The notes under the pieces: model-generated | Seen by the model: the letters and a program-made list of their open reading frames with translations, nothing else | What the model was told of the DNA's origin: nothing | Database searches by the model: none | Shown here: positions 10,652 through 22,670 of the stretch, piece after piece | Layout of the letters: the number at the start of each line of letters is the position of its first letter | Position numbering within the stretch: position 1 is the first letter of the stretch | Position numbers and translations under genes: made by a program | Origin: Ariolimax columbianus | Taxonomy: Eukaryota > Mollusca > Gastropoda > Stylommatophora > Arionidae | DNA: 64,000 nucleotides | Assembly (NCBI GenBank): GCA_036924085.1 | Contig: JAVGWX010000014.1 | Location: 39,117,556 to 39,181,555 of the forward strand | Reading direction: 5' to 3'

Positions 10652-11771
10652 TAGAGAGTTTAATGTAGACCTGTACACATGTCTCATTGATTACACTAAG
10701 GCCTTCGACACAGTAAAACATCAAAATCTGTGGAGAATCATGAAGGAAATGGGGTTTCCTTTGCATATAGTCCATCTCATTGAAACATTATACCAAGATC
10801 AACAAGCCGCTGTCCGAGTATCTGGGCAAACATCAGATTAGTTTGCAGTACAAAAGGGGGTCCGACAGGGATGTATCCTCTCACCTTATCTGTACAACAT
10901 ATATGCGGAATATATAATGAGAAATGTACGAGAAGATGAGAACATTGAAAGTTTCAACCAATTTACGATTGGGGGGTACGAGATTCCAGAGTTACGATAC
11001 GCAGATGACACAGTGATACTATCAAGAAGTTCGGAAGGGCTAGAGCAGCTACTTTCAGCCGTTAATGGACATAGTAAAGATCAAAATCTGTTCATAAACA
11101 TAAACAAAACAAAGATAATGACCACCGATAAAACACAATATCAGCATAAATTTACAGTGGGTGGTGAGGAAATAGATCAGGTTACTCATTTTGAATATCT
11201 GGGCTCCAGAATCGGCAAAAATGGTGACTGCTCGAAAGAAATCAGAAGAAGACTAGCTATGGCAATGCAGAGACTGAACAGCTTGAAGAAATTATGGCAG
11301 GGCACCAACAAAACGATAAAAGTAAAAGTCTTGAGAGCCTGTGTTTTTCCTGTGGCAGCTTATGGCTGTGAAGCATGGACGATTACCAAAACTTCTAGAC
11401 AAAGAATTGAATCCTTCGAGTCAAAATGTTACAGAAAGATCCTCAGAATACCCTGGACAGAGAAAAGAACAAATGTAGATATTCGGCAAGAGTTGAGCAT
11501 AGAGGAGAACTGGTTTATCAATTCCATTTTGGCTAGAAAATGCAAATACTTTGGTCACATCAAGAGACACAACGGTCTTGAGAGGACGGTGATGGAAGGT
11601 ATGGTACCAGGCAAAAGAGGAAGGGGTAGACCAAGAAGACGATGGCATCAAGATATCCAGGAGTGCCTGAGTATGACAGTGGCGGAAGCTGGTGTTTTGG
11701 CAAGGGAACGAGTTTCTTTCAGACAGACTGTGATGGAAGCGACGTTCTACAAAGGACATGCTACATGATGA
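10652..11771 (+). mobile_element. RTE-like retrotransposon, 5'-truncated
   Basis: Flanked by a perfect 12-bp duplication 'tgttatcagatg' (10,640-10,651 and 11,772-11,783). The coding part starts inside RT ('DYTKAFDTVKHQNLW'), has one stop at about 10,840, then stays open from 10,917 to 11,768 through 'GVRQGCILSPYLYNIYAEYI', 'LRYADDTVIL' (the catalytic Asp pair) and the C-terminal 'GKRGRGRPRRRWHQDIQE'. It ends in a short ATG-rich tail. The 5' truncation removes the endonuclease. One stop in over 1 kb makes it a fairly young copy. Confidence 0.93.
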
Positions 11772-12164
11772 TGTTATCAGATGGTGAAACAGCTAATTAC
11801 CAGTGTCGGCTGCAGCAACAAATAACTGAACCACTGCTATCTTCTAAACATGTGGGAAAAGGCAGTTACAGAAGATTGTGTATGGTGCTAGTAAAAATTA
11901 CCACAGAAACCACCATGCAAGAATCACACAGGCATATTGTACAGGCCAGCTGAAGTGGTGACTTTTTGCTATATAGGGAGTGATACAAAGACAAGATTAT
12001 GCAAAGGGTGAGCCACATGAAAATACTAACGTCATTAATAAAAATAATATTGTTATGGTCCACACACGATCTGATATAACCAATTAAAGACAATTTAATG
12101 ACATTTGAAGAGTCACACTATTATATACATTTTTTATTCTGAATAGTTCATGTCATAGATGATT

Positions 12165-12665
12165 AATGTCAAATGTCTATAATGAGTAAGTCTACTCTTT
12201 TGTGTAACCCTGAAGAGGGCATTAACCCTTTACACCCTAACATGTCTAAAACCACCAGCAAAAGGGGTTATGTACTTTCCCTTTAACCAACCAGCCAAGG
12301 CAGACGGAGCAAATATGTGAGGACAGTGATGACTTTGATGAAGAAAATGAACCTCAATAAGGCATCTACTCTGAAACAAAGTGTGATAACTGATAAAGAC
12401 GATTCCTTTAAGGCGTAGGGTGTAATGGGTTAAATGGCGGTTTCCTCACATCCCGATGAAGGTGGACTGTGGTCCTTCAGGTTGTTGTGCTATGCTTGGT
12501 TTCATCTGCGTGTCACTCACTAACTGTGGGGAAATGACGTTAGCCAGGCTGCCATGAAAACAACCCGTTTCCAGGGAGAACTGCGAGGAAGTCGAGGTGA
12601 GGGTCTTGCTGACTAACATGTCTGATTAGTATATTTTGCCTGACCAGATGTTGGTCTCCTCTCCC
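12165..12665 (+). repeat. family C repeat split by a TTAA element
   Basis: Left part 12,165-12,225 carries 'aatgagtaagtctactcttt'; the right part resumes at 12,430 with 'atggcggtttcctcacatcc' and runs to the 'tgaccagatgttggtctcct' end. The missing middle is replaced by the element at 12,226-12,429. Confidence 0.75.
12226..12429. mobile_element. piggyBac-like MITE (204 bp, TTAA-flanked)
   Basis: Flanked on both sides by TTAA. Inverted termini are CCCTTTACACCCTA on the left and CCCATTACACCCTA (reverse complement of the right end), 13 of 14 identical. TTAA duplication and termini starting CCC are hallmarks of piggyBac transposons. It has no ORF, so it is non-autonomous. The family C sequence on either side joins correctly if it is removed with one TTAA. 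Confidence 0.8.
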
Positions 12666-12689
12666 CTCGTGTCATACATAATTAACTAT

Positions 12690-13045
12690 ATGTCATGGGA
12701 GGCACGTCTGGTCAGGCAAAACACACTGATCAGACAATGTTAGCCAGGGCGAGGAGAAATATACTGGCCAAGACCCTCACTTGACCTCCTCGTTGGTCGT
12801 CCTGGAAACGGGCTGTTGTCGAGGACAACAGTCCGGCCAACAAGATGAGGTTCAACGTGATCCCCATAGTAGTGAGTGACACGCCGGTGAAGCCAAGCAT
12901 AGCATGACTGTCTGGAGGACCTTGGTCCACTTTTATCAGCACGCTCGGGATGTGAGGAAAGCTACGACAACCCGCCACTTAACGTCCTTTTTAGAGCACA
13001 CAAAAGAGTAACCTACTCATTGTGGGCATTGGCAAACAACAACTA
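12690..13045 (-). repeat. family C repeat, inverted to its neighbour
   Basis: Complete reverse-strand copy from 'gtctggtcaggcaaaacaca' to 'gagtaacctactcattgtgg'. With the plus-strand copy just left, it forms a large inverted repeat with a spacer of about 30-60 bp. Confidence 0.75.
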
Positions 13046-13494
13046 TATGTCATACGATTTGAAAATCATATTTTAATGAAATTTATTCAATATTAATACA
13101 TTTTTAAAAAAACAAACTATTTGACATTGGGACAGCACATGTCTCGAACGGTAAAAAACAAATCTACCAACTTCGGCAGGTCTATAAAGAGTTAAGTTAT
13201 GAGGACACTTTAATAAAGACGCCATTATAATAATCTATTTTCTCTCCAACAGGAGCATGGAACCATCATTACAGTTAGTCCTATAGCAGGAAGCATTTAT
13301 ATACTCTTGAAAAGATTATTTCTGCATCACTTTGTTTTCATGATAAATTTGCAAGCCCCATGTGCAACCTAACTTAATCATGTTTTATTTCATGCATAGT
13401 AGGATGTAGTGAGCATTTTCATTATTCCTCAAATAAAAGGGCTATAGGATCAATGCAGAGAAAAAGATGTCAAACATAATAAATATTTATGGTG

Positions 13495-13900
13495 GTGGTT
13501 GTTGAATGCCTACAATGTGTAAGATTACTTTTTTTGTGATGACATTTTTGTGTGTCCTGAAATGGACACTAAGTGGTGGGTTGCAGTAGCTTTCCTCACA
13601 TCAGGGCGGTTGTGCTATGCTTGACTTCATCAATGTGACACTCTCTACCACAGGGATCGTGTCGATGCCCCATCTCATTAGTCAGGCTGCCATGCAAACA
13701 GCCCGTTTCCATAGAGACCTGTGTGAAAGTGAGATGGGGGTCTTGGCCAGAATATTTTACCTGACCCTCACTAACATGTCCGATCAGTATGTTTTGCCTG
13801 ACCCTGACTAACATGTCCAATCAGTATATTTTATCTGACCCTGACTAACATGTCCGATCAGTATGTTTTGCCTGACCAGGCATCAGTCTGTAGTGATAGA
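13495..13900 (+). repeat. family C repeat with short tail array
   Basis: Family C landmarks throughout; its 3' 'ctgaccctgactaacatgtc' segment is repeated three times at about 37-bp spacing, a small version of the array at 46.1 kb. Confidence 0.7.
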
Positions 13901-14117
13901 CAAGCTTATCAGATTCTACTTATTACTGAGGAGGATAGAATAGGACCACTGACCCCTGAGTGATTGGCTTTAATGCTCCAAGTGAACATAGAACCACTTC
14001 TGCAACTGGCCCCCATTTCAGAAATCCTGTACCTGAGCATTTGGATTGAGTTTCAAGAGCAATAGTTCAACAAAATGAAGAAATGGAGATGCTAGTCATA
14101 TGCTATCACTCTTGAGT

Positions 14118-14352
14118 GGGGATGGCGTCGGCTAGTGGTTAAGTGACACGGCTCACAATCCAAAGGTGCTGGGTTTGATCCCCATCACAGCACCGGCCGT
14201 TACCCCGAGGAAGCAAACTCTTCGAAAATGCAAGAGGAAGCAGACCGTTACATTAAATGCATGCACTGGGCCGACAAGCGAAAAATAAAAACCGCAGTGC
14301 AACGCACAGCGCCTTGGGGAATAAAGAAATAAGGCGAATACAAAAAAAACAA
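14118..14352 (+). mobile_element. SINE-A (tRNA-headed)
   Basis: Head 'ggctagtggttaagtgacac' resembles a box A and 'gggtttgatccc' a box B of a tRNA promoter. The body contains 'aaaatgcaagaggaagcaga', 'ctgggccgacaagcg' and 'gtgcaacgcacagcgccttg', with an A-rich 3' end. Full relatives are at 27.8 kb (+), 28.7 kb (-) and 49.4 kb (-). Confidence 0.85.
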
Positions 14353-15049
14353 AACTCTTTAGTAACATTTTACAACATGCTTAGCAGATTGAATCAAAAC
14401 CATTTCAGCTCCTTGTGGAGCATAGTTCAATAAATACACACAAAGTCATCAAATGTTGATCTGCCCATATCGATTTAGTTTTTGGGTTTCAAGTTTCTAC
14501 AGAAAGGGCATACCCAATCCTCAGACACTTCTTATATCATGAGCAGCAAAGATGGCGCCATAACTGGCTGCGGGTCTACATTGGTCTTCTGTTTTAGTTC
14601 ATTATAGATGCCAACAGACCATGGATTTGCTGGGAATTCACATTAGTCAACGACTTACACTTGTGTTCACGGAAACATGTTGTTGTTTTCCATTTGGACT
14701 GGTTAATTCATTCGTTTTGTGTGTTTTCTTCCATCCCATTATCCTGGAAGGGACATCGGCTATATGAATAGCACTACGCTTAAACATGTGTCATATTTCA
14801 CGGTCTAGTTCACCCGGCTGAACTTCACGAGATTGTCGCCCTTCGCCTTGCTGAAGACAGTGTCAGCTTTGTTGTATGAAAGTTAGACACAACTATAATG
14901 AACTGCCACCTGAAGAGAGATGGGTTCTGTCAGGTGTGTAGTGGTCCAAGACACACCGTTGTTGTATGGCGGGAGCTGGTACGACAAACAGCAATATCAA
15001 TGCCTCAATGACCATCTAGGTTATGGGACTGATGATGATGACATGCTGG

Positions 15050-15420
15050 GTACCCTTCAGGTTGTTGTTTTGAATGCGCATAATGAGTATGTTTACTCTT
15101 TTGTGCGTCCTGAAAAGGACGCTAAGTGGCGGGTTGCAGTAGCTTTCCTCACATTCTGAACGTGATGATGAAGGTTGACTAGGGTCCTCCAGGTGGTTGT
15201 GCTATGCTTGACTTCATCTGCGTGTCATTCACTACTATGTGGATCATGTTGATCTCTCATCTTGTTAGCCAAGCTGCCATGAGAACAGTCCGTTTCCAGG
15301 AAGGGCTACTAGGAAGCCAAGGTGAGGCTCTTTACCAGTATGTTTTGCCTGAACCCGACTAACATGTCTGATCAGTATATTTTACATGACCAGACGTTAG
15401 TCTTCCTTCCCTCTATTCAG
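15050..15420 (+). repeat. family C repeat
   Basis: Near-complete copy from 'ttgttttgaatgcgcataat' to 'gaccagacgttagtcttcct', ending about 75 bp before exon 10. Confidence 0.7.
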
Positions 15421-15496
15421 GTAAACCATACTATGTATGATGATTATATCTGCAACTGACTTTTTTTATAACGAACAAATGTCTCTGAGTACTCAC

Positions 15497-15610
15497 AATC
15501 TGGTGATGTTCGATACCAGCAGCACACTTTTCGTCCATTTCATTACGGTTCTTGTGCTCAATGAGGCAGTCCAAAACCTCGTTTGGAATGGAATCGCTGT
15601 TTAGCAGGTC
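15497..15610 (-). CDS. GLG1: GLG1 exon 10 of those in window
   Basis: 114 nt, phase 0-0; acceptor CATTGCCAG, donor GTGAGT. Encodes 'VLDCLIEHKNRNEMDEKCAA', matching vertebrate 'LMECLIQNKHQKDMNEKCAI'. Joins in frame to exons at 17,085 and 10,596. Confidence 0.95.
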
Positions 15611-16264
15611 CTGGCAATGGAAACAAAGAAATGGCATTAGCTCAAAGATTCACAAATAACCAGTACAGCTGGAAACTAGGTACTAGGTGTTGCTAGGCAA
15701 CATCTGGGAAAGGGTCAACATATTTTTTTTACTTTTCGAGCAGTTTCTGATACAGCCAGCAACAAAAAATTCCTTCATTCTTATGAATTCATCTACGACG
15801 ACGCAGGGCAGAAGTGAGACATGCAATCACCTATAGTTCCACCTTGGGGTTTTAGAAGACTTGAAAGGAGACAGTCACCAAAAGAAGGCTGCAAATGAGA
15901 TGCCCCAATCAGGAAAATGCAGCAGCAGACATGAACTGGTTCAAATGCAAGGATGTCGAAAAGTCTGTTTTGTTTGTTCAAGGAACAAAATAATGGTTGT
16001 TTTTATTGCATTTCACAATTTTTATTTTACAAATGAATGCTGTACCCTATACATAATTCAATTACCTGAGTTTAGTATTAAACATCATAATTATAGCAGC
16101 AGCAGTAATTTTTACTTGGAATACTTGTAATCCTGGTTTTCAAACAGGTCTGTTGCCAGGTAGCCGAATGCTTCGGCTATATGCAGTAGGTATTTTACAA
16201 CTTCCTGCGACTTACTAGGCCTGGAGGAAAGATACAAATAGCTTGAGCAGATTTTTATCTATAA

Positions 16265-16490
16265 GTTTTGTCGGGGAAGCGGCCATTAAGCCTACTCATT
16301 TCAATTTCCAACTGCCAAGGTATTTTTAACGTGCTCGACACTGAACACGGGAGTCCGATCTCACTACCCAGAGATTTTTACCAGAAATTCCACGTGAAAA
16401 AATCATGGTCTCCACCGTGATTCGAATCCGCTACCTCCAGCACTCAAGGCGGACACCTTACCTCGAGACCACTGAGTCCCTAGTATTTTT
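16265..16490 (-). mobile_element. SINE-C (tRNA-headed)
   Basis: On the minus strand, 'gggactcagtggtctcgagg' (box A-like) is followed by 'ggattcgaatcacgg' (box B-like) and a body with 'atttctggtaaaaatctctg'. Only one copy was noticed in the window. Confidence 0.7.
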
Positions 16491-17084
16491 TAAATATAAT
16501 TTTTTTTTCTGAATTCAGTATGTCAAAAAACGAAGTTACTTCCCATGTTCTGGACCGAAAGGTACAAATTATGTAAATAAGGCTGGACTGTAAAGGGTCA
16601 AAATGTGTAAGGGCAGTGCCCAAGCAAGGTTGACAGGATTGGACTACAGCCAGGACGACCCTGGTGTTTATTATTGTAAACTGCAGACTGTATTCAAAAT
16701 ATGTAAGGGCTGTGCTCAAAGGGGGTTAACAGGTATGTGCTACAGCCAAATGGATGCCTCAGGATGTGAAATGAGCACTGTAAATTGCCACCAAAGAAAG
16801 TTGTCAAGAATATCCGGTCAACCTTCTCAAATATGCCTTGGGATGTGAAGAGAACCGCTGTAACTCGCCACCAAAGAAAGTTGTCAAGAACATATAACTA
16901 AGTACGAGTGGCATTACCAGCAATAACATGTCTCAACATGTCTAGCTGGTTACAGTGAGTGCGAAGAAGACAGTCTTCTGGATTTGATAGAAAGCTTGAA
17001 AGATAATATACCCCATTTATGAAACAGTGAAAAGAGGAGAGAATTACATTTCCTATGAATCAAATGAAATGATGAAAAACTTAC

Positions 17085-17234
17085 ACTGCAAAACTTTTTA
17101 ATCATAGGAGTGCATGACCTCATCAAGATTCTGTCCATCTCAATGTCCTCTGATTCCTCCTCTGTGAAGTTACTGACCATGACCCTGCACTTTTCTGAGA
17201 GGTCATCTAGCTTCTTCTGAAGACATTCCATCTC
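17085..17234 (-). CDS. GLG1: GLG1 exon 9 of those in window
   Basis: 150 nt, phase 0-0; acceptor TTTCTGCAG, donor GTAAGT. Encodes 'MECLQKKLDDLSEKCRVMVS' and 'EESEDIEMDRILMRSC', matching vertebrate 'LECLQDHLDDLVVECRDIVG' and 'ELESEDIQIEALLMRAC'. This is the best conserved stretch with vertebrates. Confidence 0.96.
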
Positions 17235-17410
17235 CTGCAGAAAGTAAGATCAACAGTGAGAAAAACTATCAAGTTATTCAAGCATTGCTTGCTTAATATT
17301 CCTGCTCTCAGCATATTTTACTGCAGCAGACGCAATCGTTGATATCCATCCATCTGGTTTCTATTGGAACATAAAAAACAAGGCAAGGAAGCGGCTGTAA
17401 TGTGGATTAA

Positions 17411-18088
17411 CCTTTAGCATGCCACCTTTTTTTAAATTACGAAAATTTGACCTAATTTTTAACTTAATTTCTCGCTATGGTAGTTGACTTTGAAAATTTG
17501 TAACTTTTCTAGTTGTGTGACAATAAATATGATTTTCTTGTGTGTAGAGACACAATTGAATAACAAATCGGTGGGTGTTATTGTTTTTGTGTGTTTGTTA
17601 GTTTCTGATATACATAAAGATGAAGTTGAAAATTTATGAAAATCTCTTTAAAAATTTTGACTCAACCACTAGGCAGGCCTAAGCGCTCCGATAGAAAACC
17701 ATGGAAACCACAACAATGTATCGATACTGTGTTTACAATATCGACACAACTGTTAGTTTCCAATTTAAACGTAGTTCTTTCATCTAAATAAACAAAATAA
17801 ACAGAACTACTCGATAAAGATCGTTCCCAACAACCTACTTCACCTTTCGCAAAAAGTCGGCTTGCTCCAAACAGCGTATACAAATTTAAAATTGTTCAAA
17901 AGCCATTTGTAATTTAACATACAGTACTTTTAGTGGCAAAATATCGTGTGTAGATGGATGACGTATACAGCATTAAAAAAAATGGCTGTTGGGAGTGTCT
18001 CCGTTTCAAAAAATATTTTTTTTTTTTTAGAATTTTGTTTTTGTAGGCCGAGTTGGTCACCTAGTTTGTGACCGTTGTGTGCTACAGG
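17411..18088. mobile_element. TTAA-flanked non-autonomous element (678 bp)
   Basis: Bounded by TTAA on each side. Left end CCTTTAGCATGCCAC and right end, reverse complemented, CCTGTAGCACACAAC share about 10 of 15 positions. No transposase frame. Part of its interior is repeated at the start of the window. It is probably piggyBac-like, less certain than the 12.2-kb element. Confidence 0.5.
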
Positions 18089-18204
18089 TTAAAATAATGA
18101 CCATAAAAAAGACATAGATAGGTATGGTTCAGATACTGAGCTGGTACAAAAACATAAGCAAAACCGATGTTATGACTAAATTCAAAACAACATAAGAACA
18201 ACTA

Positions 18205-21075
18205 GAATATCATGAAATTTGAATCATGCAGAGACTGTTATAAAACAGAGACTGTCATTGATCAGTGGTCGCAGCTATGCAGAGACTATCATTAACCAAT
18301 CATTACTGTCATGCAGAGACTGTCATCAGGCAGTGGTCATTATCAAACAGAGACTGTCATCAGGCAGTGGTCGTTATCAAACAGAGACTGTCATTGATCA
18401 GTGGTCGCAGCTATGCAGAGACTATCATTAACCAATGATTGCTGTCATGCAGAGACTGTCATCAGGCAGTGGTCATTATCAAACAGAGACTGTCATCAAG
18501 TAGTGGTCATTGTCAAGCAGAAACTGTCATCAAGTAGTGATCATTGTCAAGCAGAAACTGTCATCAAGTAGTGGTCATTGTCAAGCAGAAACTGTGATCA
18601 AGCAGTGGTCGTTGTCAAGCAGAAACTGTCATCAAGCAGTGGTCATTGTCAAGCAGAAACTGTCATCAAGCAGTGGTCGTTGTCAAGCAGAAACTGTCAT
18701 CAAGCAGTGGTCATTGTCAAGCAGAAACTGTCATCAAGCAGTGGTCATTGTCAAGCCTAAACTGTCATCAAGTAGTGGTCATTGTCAAGCAGAAACTGTC
18801 ATCAAGCAGAGACTTGTCATTGTGCAGAGATTGTTATCAAGCAGTGGTCATTGTCAAGCCTAAACTGTCATCAAGCAGTGGTTGTTGTCAAGCAGAAACT
18901 GTCATCAAGCAGTGGTCGCTTTCAAACAAAAAACTTATCAAGCAGTGGTTGCTCTCAAGCAGAAACTTATCAATAAGTGGTTGCTCTCAAACAAAAACTT
19001 ATCAAGCAGTGGCTGCTCTTAAGCAGAAACTAATCAATCAGTGGTTGCTCTCAAACAAAAATTTATGAAGCAGTGGCTGCTGTCAAGCAGAAACTGTCAT
19101 CAAGCAGTGATTGTTGTCAAGCAGAAACTATCATCAAGCAAAGACTATCATCAAACAGTGGTAGCTGTCAAGCAGAAAATGTCATCAAGCAGTGGTTGTT
19201 GTCAAGCAGAAACTGTCATCAAGCAGTGGTCATTGTCAAGCAGAAACTGTCATCAAGTAGTGGTCATTGTCAAGCAGAAACTGTCATCAAGTAGTGGTCA
19301 TTGTCAAGCAGAAACTGTGATCAAGCAGTGGTCGTTGTCAAGCAGAAACTGTCATCAAGCAGTGGTCATTGTCAAGCAGAAACTGTCATCAAGCAGTGGT
19401 CGTTGTCAAGCAGAAACTGTCATCAAGCAGTGGTCATTGTCAAGCAGAAACTGTCATCAAGCAGTGGTCATTGTCAAGAAACTGTCATCAAGCAAAGACT
19501 GTCATCGTGCAGAGATTGTTATAAAGCAGTGGTCGTTTTCAAGCAGAAACTGTTTTCAAGCAGTGTTCATTGTCAAGCAGAAACTGTCATCAAGTAGTGG
19601 TCATTGTCAAGCAGAAACTGTCATCAAGTAGTGGTCATTGTTAAGCAGAAACTGTCATCAAGTAGTGGTCATTGTCAAGCAGAAACTGTCATTATGCAGA
19701 GATTGTCATCAAGCAGTGGTCATTGTCAAGCAGAAACTGTCATCAAGCAAAGACTGTCATCGTGCAGAGATTGTTATAAAGCAGTGGTCGTTGTCAAGCA
19801 GAAACTGTTTTCAAGCAGTGGTCATTGTCAAGCAGAAACTGTCATCAAGCAGAGACTTGTCATTATGCAGAGATTGTCATCAAGCAGTGGTCATTGTCAA
19901 GCAGAAACTGTCATCAAGCAAAGACTGTCATCGTGCAGAGATTGTTATAAAGTAGTGGTCGTTGTCAAGCAGAAACTGTTTTCAAGCAGTGGTCGTTGTC
20001 AAGCAGAAACTGTCATCAAGCAGTGGTCATTGTCAAGCAGAAACTGTCATCAAGCAGTGGTCATTGTCAAGTAGAAACTGTCATCAAGCAGTGGTCATTG
20101 TCAAGCAGAAACTGTCATCAAGCAGTGGTCATTGTCAAGTAGAAACTGTCATCAAGCAGTGGTCGTTGTCAAGCAGAAACTGTCATCAAGCAGTGGTCAT
20201 TGTCAAGCAGAAACTGTCATCAAGCAGTGGTCATTGTCAAGTAGAAACTGTCATCAAGCAAAGACTGTCATCGTGCAGAGATTGTTATAAAGCAGTGGTC
20301 GTTGTCAAGCAGAAACTGTTTTCAAGCAGTGTTCATTGTCAAGCAGAAACTGTCATCAAGCAGTGGTCATTGTCAAGCAGAAACTGTCATCAAGTAGTGG
20401 TCATTGTCAAGCAGAAACTGTCATCAAGTAGTGGTCATTGTCAAGCAGAAACTGTCATCAAGTAGTGGTCATTGTCAAGCAGAAACTGTCATCAAGTAGT
20501 GGTCATTGTCAAGCAGAAACTGTCATCAAGTAGTGGTCATTGTCAAGCAGAAACTGTCATTATGCACAGATTGTCATCAAGCAGTGGTCATTGTCAAGCA
20601 GAAACTGTCATCAAGCAAAGACTGTCATCGTGCAGAGATTGTTATAAAGCAGTGGTCGTTGTCAAGCAGAAACTGTCATCAAGCAAAGACTGTCATCGTG
20701 CAGAGATTGTTATAAAGCAGTGGTCATTGTCAAGCAGAAACTGTCATCAAGTAGTGGTCGTTGTCAAGCAGAAACTGTCATTATGCAGAGATTGTCATCA
20801 AGCAGTGGTCATTGTCAAGCAGAAACTGTCATCAAGCAAAGACTGTCATCGTGCAGAGATTGTTATAAAGCAGTGGTCGTTGTCAAGCAGAAACTGTTTT
20901 CAAGCAGTGGTCATTGTCAAGCAGAAACTGTCATTTAGCAGAGATTGTTATAAAGCAGCGGTTGCTGTCAAGCAGTGGTCGCTGTCAAGCAGAGACTGTC
21001 ATCGAGCAATGATTGCTGTCATGCAGAGACTGTCGACGAGCAGTGGCCGATGTCATACAGAAACTGCAGTCAAGT
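18205..21075 (+). repeat. 17-bp-based satellite array, 2.9 kb
   Basis: The core unit is 34 bp = two 17-mers, 'aagcagaaactgtcatc' and 'aagcagtggtcattgtc'. Other 17-mers ('aagcaaagactgtcatc', 'gtgcagagattgttata') combine with these into a 102-bp six-part higher-order unit seen at about 19.5, 19.75, 19.92, 20.25, 20.6 and 20.83 kb. The first and last 250-300 bp are the most diverged and the centre is nearly uniform. All three frames look open because of the repetition; no protein is implied. It lies in the intron between exons 8 and 9. Confidence 0.95.
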
Positions 21076-21419
21076 GCAAACTGTTAAGAGATTTCATTGT
21101 AACTGTCTCAATATTTACTGTAAGCTGTGTACCCATTTACAGCTGTGTAGACCAAAGAATATCGAGACTGGACAGCAAACTTAGTACCCTTAGGAGTTCA
21201 GAAAAAACCATCATAACTGACTTCTTGCTATCTAAATTGAGACATTTATCTTTACTTTGAGGCACTACAGGGAATTGTTGCGCTCTACCCAGTTTAACAA
21301 CTGCTTAGGACAATCCTGCGAGTGGCATAGCAATTCATCAGATAGTAGATTTCAGCTAAGGAATTGGTTAAGGAGCTAAATCTGGGTGGTTTCAATAGTT
21401 TGGGAAAAGGCAGAGTTAA

Positions 21420-21570
21420 AAGTCTACGAATCGGCTGCACGGATAAAACAGATCTTGTAGCATCACGGGCTCACAATGACAAATGCAATGCACTTGCCAC
21501 AGGACAAACAACTTAGGCTCCCCACAACACTCAACGGCATAAGTGGATGGAGAACTAAGTAAGTACCATA
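21420..21570 (+). mobile_element. RTE-like 3'-end relic
   Basis: Shares 'aggacaaacaacttaggctc' and 'cccc...cactcaacggcataag' with the end of the relic at 55.0-55.4 kb. No frame survives. Confidence 0.4.
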
Positions 21571-21711
21571 ATATCAATTGTTTTCTGTGCTTTCTACACT
21601 TGGCTATTCAGATGTTCCTCATTTAAGGTAAAAGTCCCATACCAGGTACTGCTTTCAGGGATGAAGATGCACAAACAATAAATTAAAAGGAAGTATTTCC
21701 TGGAGACTTAC

Positions 21712-21858
21712 AGCTCCTATTTCTGTGTGTTCATCATTGTCGGAGCAGTATTGCGACAGATCTTCAAGGCAGGCATCTTCCACTTCAGGCATCAGGCTAA
21801 TCCTCATGGATCTCTCCCTCATGACTCTCTTGATTTCATGGATGCAAGGTCTAGATGG
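21712..21858 (-). CDS. GLG1: GLG1 exon 8 of those in window
   Basis: 147 nt, phase 0-0; donor GTAAGT after GGAGCT. I chose the acceptor TTTGTTCTAG at 21,859 over the nearer ATCTAG because only the former keeps phase 0 with the previous exon and avoids a stop. Encodes 'CIHEIKRVMRERSMRISLMP' and 'DACLEDLSQYCS', matching the vertebrate 'CRAEVQRILHQRAMDVKLDP' repeat. Confidence 0.9.
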
Positions 21859-22670
21859 CTAGAACAAAGACAGAAAATTAAGGACGCACCAAATAGAAGT
21901 TCTTACTATTCTGCAGAATACGAATACGCCATTAAGTGTTCGGCAAGATCAAAATACAAATAGCGAGTAAACATTTGTTATAAAAAGTTGTGTTCAATAT
22001 ATTTATTGATATTGTCTATAATTATAAAATAATCAATATAATGTATGATGTTTAAAAGTGCTACATCATTATAAAGAATATCTTAAAACATTTGTAATTC
22101 TAAAGCTTGGACAGTCATCATAAAGTTTAACAAAACAACAAGGTATGATTTAAACAGATACAAGAGCCACAATGTGAGTATTAACACGATGCTGACATCT
22201 CCACATTTGGTTTTAACTGGCTGTCTGCCTAGTCAGCTGACAGCAACATAATAATAAAGTACTCAACAAAGGAGCCATGAGCTGAATGTAAGGTACCATT
22301 TGGCACTGAATCAAATATTTGGTGCATCCGTACAGAAAATACAATGTATGGTTAAGTGAAGACTAGTATCATGCTCATGTAAAACATACTGATCAAGACA
22401 TCCACATTATCTTTCTGGAAACAGGCGGTATTACAACAGTCTGGCCAATGAGGTGGGGATTAACACTGTGGTAGTGTTACTATTCTTTGCTCTTAATTTG
22501 GCCCCAGTAAAACTCAAACTTGCTTAGCAGCGTTTCCATTATCAATAAAGATGTCTCCCACTTGAACTCATGTGCATAACAATTCAGATGTGTTGTGTTC
22601 TTTTTGATTCCATTAAATGAAGTTTATATACATAAATGTTCAGCAAACTCCTCTCCTGCTGACTTAATTT

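Noticed and set aside
18205..21075. CRISPR-like array
   Set aside because: The repeats are contiguous with no unique spacers, and the genome is animal.
18510..21260. Many long overlapping open frames
   Set aside because: They are translations of the 34-bp satellite in all frames; 34 is not a multiple of three and the peptides just cycle.
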